Assembly: GCA_050084515.1 (NCBI GenBank)
Contig: CM114272.1
Coordinates: forward strand, 58,218,001-58,282,000
Length of the DNA stretch: 64,000 bases
Direction of reading: 5' to 3'
Origin: Blasia pusilla
Taxonomy: Eukaryota; Marchantiophyta; Marchantiopsida; Blasiales
Position 1 is the first letter of the stretch; each line of letters begins with the position of its first letter. The notes under the pieces were generated by a model. It searched no databases. It was not told where the DNA came from and saw nothing but the letters and a program-made list of their open reading frames with translations. The position numbers and the translations under genes are program-made. Of this stretch, positions 60,676 to 64,000 are shown in pieces.

Positions 60676-61160
60676 ACGTGGATCATGACTCACAAGCATC
60701 CTATTTTTCTCAAAATGCCACAAATAATAAGGTTTAAATTCATCATTGTATACCATAAAGATGCACTTCTTGCTCTTAGAATCAAGTTTGGTCCTTGACG
60801 TATCATGAATTTGTACAAAGAATTCACTAACAAAAGTCTTATAACGTTGGACTAATGGTTCCTTACACGAGTATGCTTGATAAGGAGTCATGTCTTGCAC
60901 TTACTTGTCATTATGTACCTTGCCATCTCCACCATTGCACGTTCGATTTTTCGTTAAAAAATTCCATGTTTTTGCCATGTCTGTGTTGTGATTAACTCAC
61001 TTGATTCCATGCTCTCCAAAATTTTTGCTAAGTTCTGTTGATGGGAATTCCCCTTCTTGATTGGTAGGAAGCTTTTGTACCTTATTTCATGCCTTGTTCT
61101 CAACCAACTTGTGCCATACTTTAAATTTTCCAAAAACACTTGTCTTATCCCAAAGAACAT
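60676..61160 (-). pseudogene. Copia integrase fragment, decayed
   Basis: The minus strand gives TPYQAYSCKEPLVQRYKTF, TKLDSKSKKCIFMVYNDE and FEKNRMLVSHDP. This matches the end of the copia integrase core (TPYE.W....P......FG, K.D.KS...IF.GY, ..V..SRDV). Further upstream, GEFPSTELSKNFGEHGIK in a shifted frame matches the GGEF...EF...C..HGI region. Confidence 0.7.
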
Positions 61161-61483
61161 CCACCCATATCCTCTTGCTATAACTGTTGAAAACTAAAAG
61201 AAAGTAGGAAGAACCATTTAATACCAAAGTTTGTAATTTTCCACATAGGTTAGTATATAGGAGCACTAGAGGATTTGTTTTCTCTTTTACTTAACTCTTG
61301 TGAAAGTGCCTGTAAGTGTTACTTGCACATCAAACAAACTTTACATATATTTGATACTCTAATTTTTTTCGTAAATCGACAACCTTTCCAAACTTATGCA
61401 TATGACTAACATAAGTAGGCAAAAGCTTAAATAAACAAATCTCTCCTACCACAACTTACTAATACCGAGATCAAGGTTGCATA

Positions 61484-61610
61484 CAGACAAAGTCCGTGGC
61501 CACAGACATATGCATATCCGTGGATTGATGTCCGTCCTTAGGACGAACATGTCCATATCCGCGGACTTATGTTCGTCCCTAGGACAAACATGTTCGTGCG
61601 GTGTCGTATA
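61484..61610. repeat. Repeat with GGTTGCA end and GTCC/GGAC palindromes
   Basis: It starts AAGGTTGCATACAGACAAAG, then has several short palindromic blocks such as TCCGTCCTTAGGAC and TTCGTCCCTAGGAC. It resembles the element at 16031-16346. It marks the left edge of the insertion in the copia remnant. Confidence 0.5.
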
Positions 61611-62097
61611 GTCAAATCAACTAGTATGTAAACTCCTTCGTCATTAAGTGTTAAATAGAGTTTCATTAGTATTAAGTAAATTGACTTAGAAAAAGGAAAT
61701 TCTTATGTTTAAACCTCTTTATGATGCCTCTTTTATGCGGGCCCAATTTTAGAAAAGGAGGTAATAAATAAAAGATGACTTTATAAAAGTAAAGTAGTTG
61801 CTTTAATGAAAAGCAAAAATAGTCTTGGTTGGTGGCTAGGTTAGTTGGGGTACTTTGGAAAATATCAAGTGGGTAAAAAAGGATATTTTGGAAGAGATAA
61901 GAGGAAATCTACTTGTGTCAAAATGTGATTGGCTAAGCCTTGAGAGAAAGCCATGTGGCACAAGATAAGATAAGCTCTATTTCGTACTCTTGTGGATCCC
62001 TTGTGAGTATATAAAGAGGAGGGACCTTCAAGGGTTCATCACCTTCTATTCCACATCTTGAGTCTCTCGTGTCTCTCTTGAGTGTATGACTTTGGGA

Positions 62098-62345
62098 TTG
62101 CTTGCTCTTCCAATGAGAGTGGATCACCCCTCTTGGGAGAGTAACTTGACCATGGTCTATTCTTCGAGAGGTTTCTAGAATGTGGTGTGTGTGTGTGGGG
62201 AGGAGAGGTTTGTCACCTTAGAGGAGTTTAGTCATACTAAAATAGCGGATGTTTTGGCTTGTTACTTTCCCAATGAGAGTGGATTACCCCTCTTGGAAGA
62301 ATAACTCCGCCAAAACCCATTCTTGAGGAGAGTAGAGAATGTCTA
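62098..62345. repeat. ~160-bp imperfect tandem duplication
   Basis: CCAATGAGAGTGGAT and CACCCCTCTTGG at about 62110 recur as CCAATGAGAGTGGAT and TACCCCTCTTGG at about 62270. Downstream text (GTAACTT..., CATTCTT...GAG...AGAATGT) is also parallel. A TATATAAAG box lies upstream at about 62010-62018, so this may be the leader of a transcribed element. Confidence 0.65.
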
Positions 62346-62351
62346 TCAAAC

Positions 62352-62777
62352 ATGGATAGGGGTGGAGCACGAGTTGTGCCCGACTTTCCTTCCCTCAATC
62401 CTTACCATGTCAAGGTATTCTTTGTAGATAGGCACTGGTTCACTCGCTATTTAGTTTATCACTTTGGGGAGGCGTTCATGAACCAGGTCATGCAATCTCC
62501 AACTCCGGTGATTCTTCCTATCGTCACATATGGAAGGATATAAGATTGTACTTTGTATGTCCTTATATAGCGATCCATGGATGTCAATAGGCCTGCTCAA
62601 GTAGGGTTTAACACTAGTTGTGCTATCTTCCTCGTGTTCAAGCGTAAAATAGTTTATAGGGATTTTATAGTTAGGAATTTCGGGGTCCGATGTTACGAAG
62701 AAGTGATCACCTCGACACTTCCATTTGTGATACCTGTTGTGAGAGAATGGAGAATGTACATCATAATTTTGTATTGA
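62352..62777 (+). pseudogene. Unidentified reading frame with two similar ~40-residue segments
   Basis: One plus-strand frame runs from an ATG at 62352 to 62777 with two internal stops (62541 and 62565 region). Two segments look alike. The first has RHWFTRYLVYHFGE, then SPTPVILPIVTYGR. The second has RKIVYRDFIVRNFGV, then STLPFVIPVVREWR. They are 213 bases apart. I do not recognise the family. It lies inside the insertion in the copia remnant, downstream of a TATA-like box and a repeated leader. It could be a decayed element gene. Confidence 0.35.
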
Positions 62778-62879
62778 AAAAGGAGAACTTATTAGAGAGT
62801 TCACCTTGCATCGACCGCATCTACTGCAGCTAGAAGGCCCACCCTTGCTTGAAGAAAGGCTCTCGACATGACATCGGGC

Positions 62880-63120
62880 CGGATACTTGCGGCCCGCACC
62901 CAATCCCGCCAAGCCCATAATGTAGAGCCGGGCTTGGCCAACTTGCACCCATATTGTAGCACACGGGTTTGAGCCAATAGGGGTTTAGGGCGCCTTACGA
63001 GCCTACCGCGGATCGCACGCGGGCTTTATGCATGCTACAAAATGGGTGCGGATTAGCCAAGCCTCGAGTCTACATTGGGGGCTTAGCGGGCTCAGGTGCA
63101 GGCGGGGGACCCGTAGGGCA
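62880..63120. repeat. GC-rich imperfect fold-back, ~110-base arms
   Basis: Left-arm blocks CCCGCACCCAATCCCGC, CATAATGTAGAGCCGGGC and GCACCCATATTGTAGCA have inverted counterparts on the right (GCGGGCTCAGGTGCAGGCG, CTCGAGTCTACATTGGG, GCTACAAAATGGGTGC). The loop is short. A related shorter copy lies at 60540-60670. This suggests a MITE or fold-back element. Confidence 0.65.
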
Positions 63121-63169
63121 TGTATGTTTCTGTTCAACGTTGGCCAAGATGTGTACCTACACTAGTTAT

Positions 63170-63330
63170 GAAAGGATATAACTTGTAGATATTTTCATGT
63201 TGGATACCTTCATCCATTACTTTCCCATTAGCATCCTTAATTATTCCTCTAGATTTCTTGAAAAAAATTTCTAAGTTATGGCCATAGAATACTATAATTG
63301 AAGGCAAGTTCGCTTCAAATCAGATGTATA
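63170..63330 (-). pseudogene. Copia gag pre-integrase fragment
   Basis: The minus strand gives FYGHNLEIFFKKSRGIIKD, then ANGKVMDEGIQHENIYKL, matching the pre-integrase region of copia polyproteins (L....G..V.F.......G.....G....LY.L). Confidence 0.6.
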
Positions 63331-63639
63331 CAATATATTGGATAATTTCTTTTCATTTCCTTTATGTGAGACTAAATAAATTATGCCCTTCCCTTCTACT
63401 AAGAACTTTACAATATTTCCTTTGGTTATAATTATGATGGGCTCATGCAAAGGCTATCAGGGGCCATACAAATCGTTTTGATTAGTCATATGCCTACGTA
63501 CATGCTCCACTATCGAGCATCCATGTTTCTTCACTTTTTGGCTAAGTGGAATTCTTTACATGTGTGCAAAACTCTTGAAGTGCTATCCAAACATCAACCT
63601 CGTATTCTTCTAGTTCTAATTTCCAGCTCCTTCCTAGGT

Positions 63640-64000
63640 CTTAAGCAACCATTCTTCTCTTCTTGAGTCTTGTTCTTACAATCCTTTATAAGATAACCTA
63701 CATTACTATATTAGAAGCATTTGAAGGATTTCTTTGGAAATTTATTCTTGATATTTGAACTAGAATCTTGATTCCTTCCTCTCCGTATGTTGGTAGTAAA
63801 TGCAACATCATTTCCCTCCATAGCTTTGAAGTGCATTACCTCTTCTACTAACATGATTGCACTAAATTATTCGAAGGGGTCGCTATTATATATAGATCTT
63901 ACTTGTTTATTCAAATTTATGACAAAATTTTCATACCTTGGAGCCAAAATCCTTATGCAATAACGAGCCAAATCTTCAATCGACTTCAAAATTCTTACCG
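63640..64000 (-). pseudogene. gag: Copia gag C-terminal part with zinc-knuckle trace
   Basis: The minus strand gives KILKSIEDLARYCIRILAP, then EGNDVAFTTNIRRGRN and KSFKCF...VGYLIKDCKNK. The last is a degraded CCHC knuckle: first and last Cys are kept, the His is Tyr, and a stop lies inside. This is typical of the end of copia gag. Confidence 0.65.

Larger units (their letters stand above)
59850..64000 (-). mobile_element. Ty1/copia remnant with composite insertion
   Basis: Read on the minus strand from the window end, the order is gag with a zinc-knuckle trace, gag pre-integrase, integrase core, reverse transcriptase start. That is the Ty1/copia order (integrase before RT). It is interrupted at about 60473-60675 and 61484-63130 by other repeats. 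Stops and frameshifts are frequent. The element continues beyond the right edge of the window. Confidence 0.75.

Noticed and set aside
1-64000. CRISPR arrays, bacterial operons, rRNA or tRNA genes
   Set aside because: Repeats present are minisatellites, LTRs and transposon ends; no regular short repeat-spacer array and no cloverleaf with proper A and B boxes was found.

Overview
The window reads as nuclear DNA of a land plant (or a close streptophyte relative). The host genes have short exons with GT-AG introns and plant-type protein families. The gaps are packed with LTR retrotransposons (Ty3/gypsy and Ty1/copia), Helitron-like elements, a PIF/Harbinger-type MITE, CT microsatellites and degenerate minisatellites. 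I cannot name the species. A gypsy element carrying a cytosine methyltransferase is not something I know from well-studied flowering plants, so a non-flowering lineage is a weak guess.

Four host genes can be assembled exon by exon, and each splice model keeps the frame throughout. They are: a TIM21-like subunit of the mitochondrial inner-membrane import machinery (minus strand, 2899-6268, 6 exons, 259 aa); an NF-YC10/DPB3-like histone-fold protein (plus strand, 17406-19199, 4 exons, 155 aa); a nucleolar RBM34/Nop12-like protein with two RRMs (minus strand, 35158-40002, 6 exons, 732 aa); and a membrane-anchored kelch-propeller protein (minus strand, 49880-54837, 7 exons, 440 aa). They are unrelated housekeeping-type genes and do not form a pathway.

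The centre of the window (21685-31387) is a decayed Ty3/gypsy element with gag (zinc knuckles), aspartic protease, a C5 cytosine DNA methyltransferase of DNMT3-like layout, reverse transcriptase, RNase H and integrase. The methyltransferase lies inside the polyprotein between protease and reverse transcriptase, and is the most notable object here. A 1292-bp solo LTR of another family is inserted in gag/protease with a perfect 5-bp target duplication. Removing the LTR and one copy of the duplication rejoins the reading frame. The rest of the polyprotein carries many in-frame stop codons but few frameshifts.

Other regions: 6.6-17 kb holds a MITE, Helitrons, a 123-bp minisatellite and AT-rich decayed sequence. 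31.4-35.1 kb is mostly unassigned. 41.4-48.7 kb holds a Helitron, a 227-bp tandem duplication, a solo LTR of the gypsy family, a copia gag fragment and further LTR pieces. 55-59.8 kb has no recognisable gene. 59.85-64 kb is a minus-strand copia remnant (RT, integrase, pre-integrase, gag in order) broken by a composite insertion at 61.5-63.1 kb that contains an unidentified reading frame and a large fold-back.
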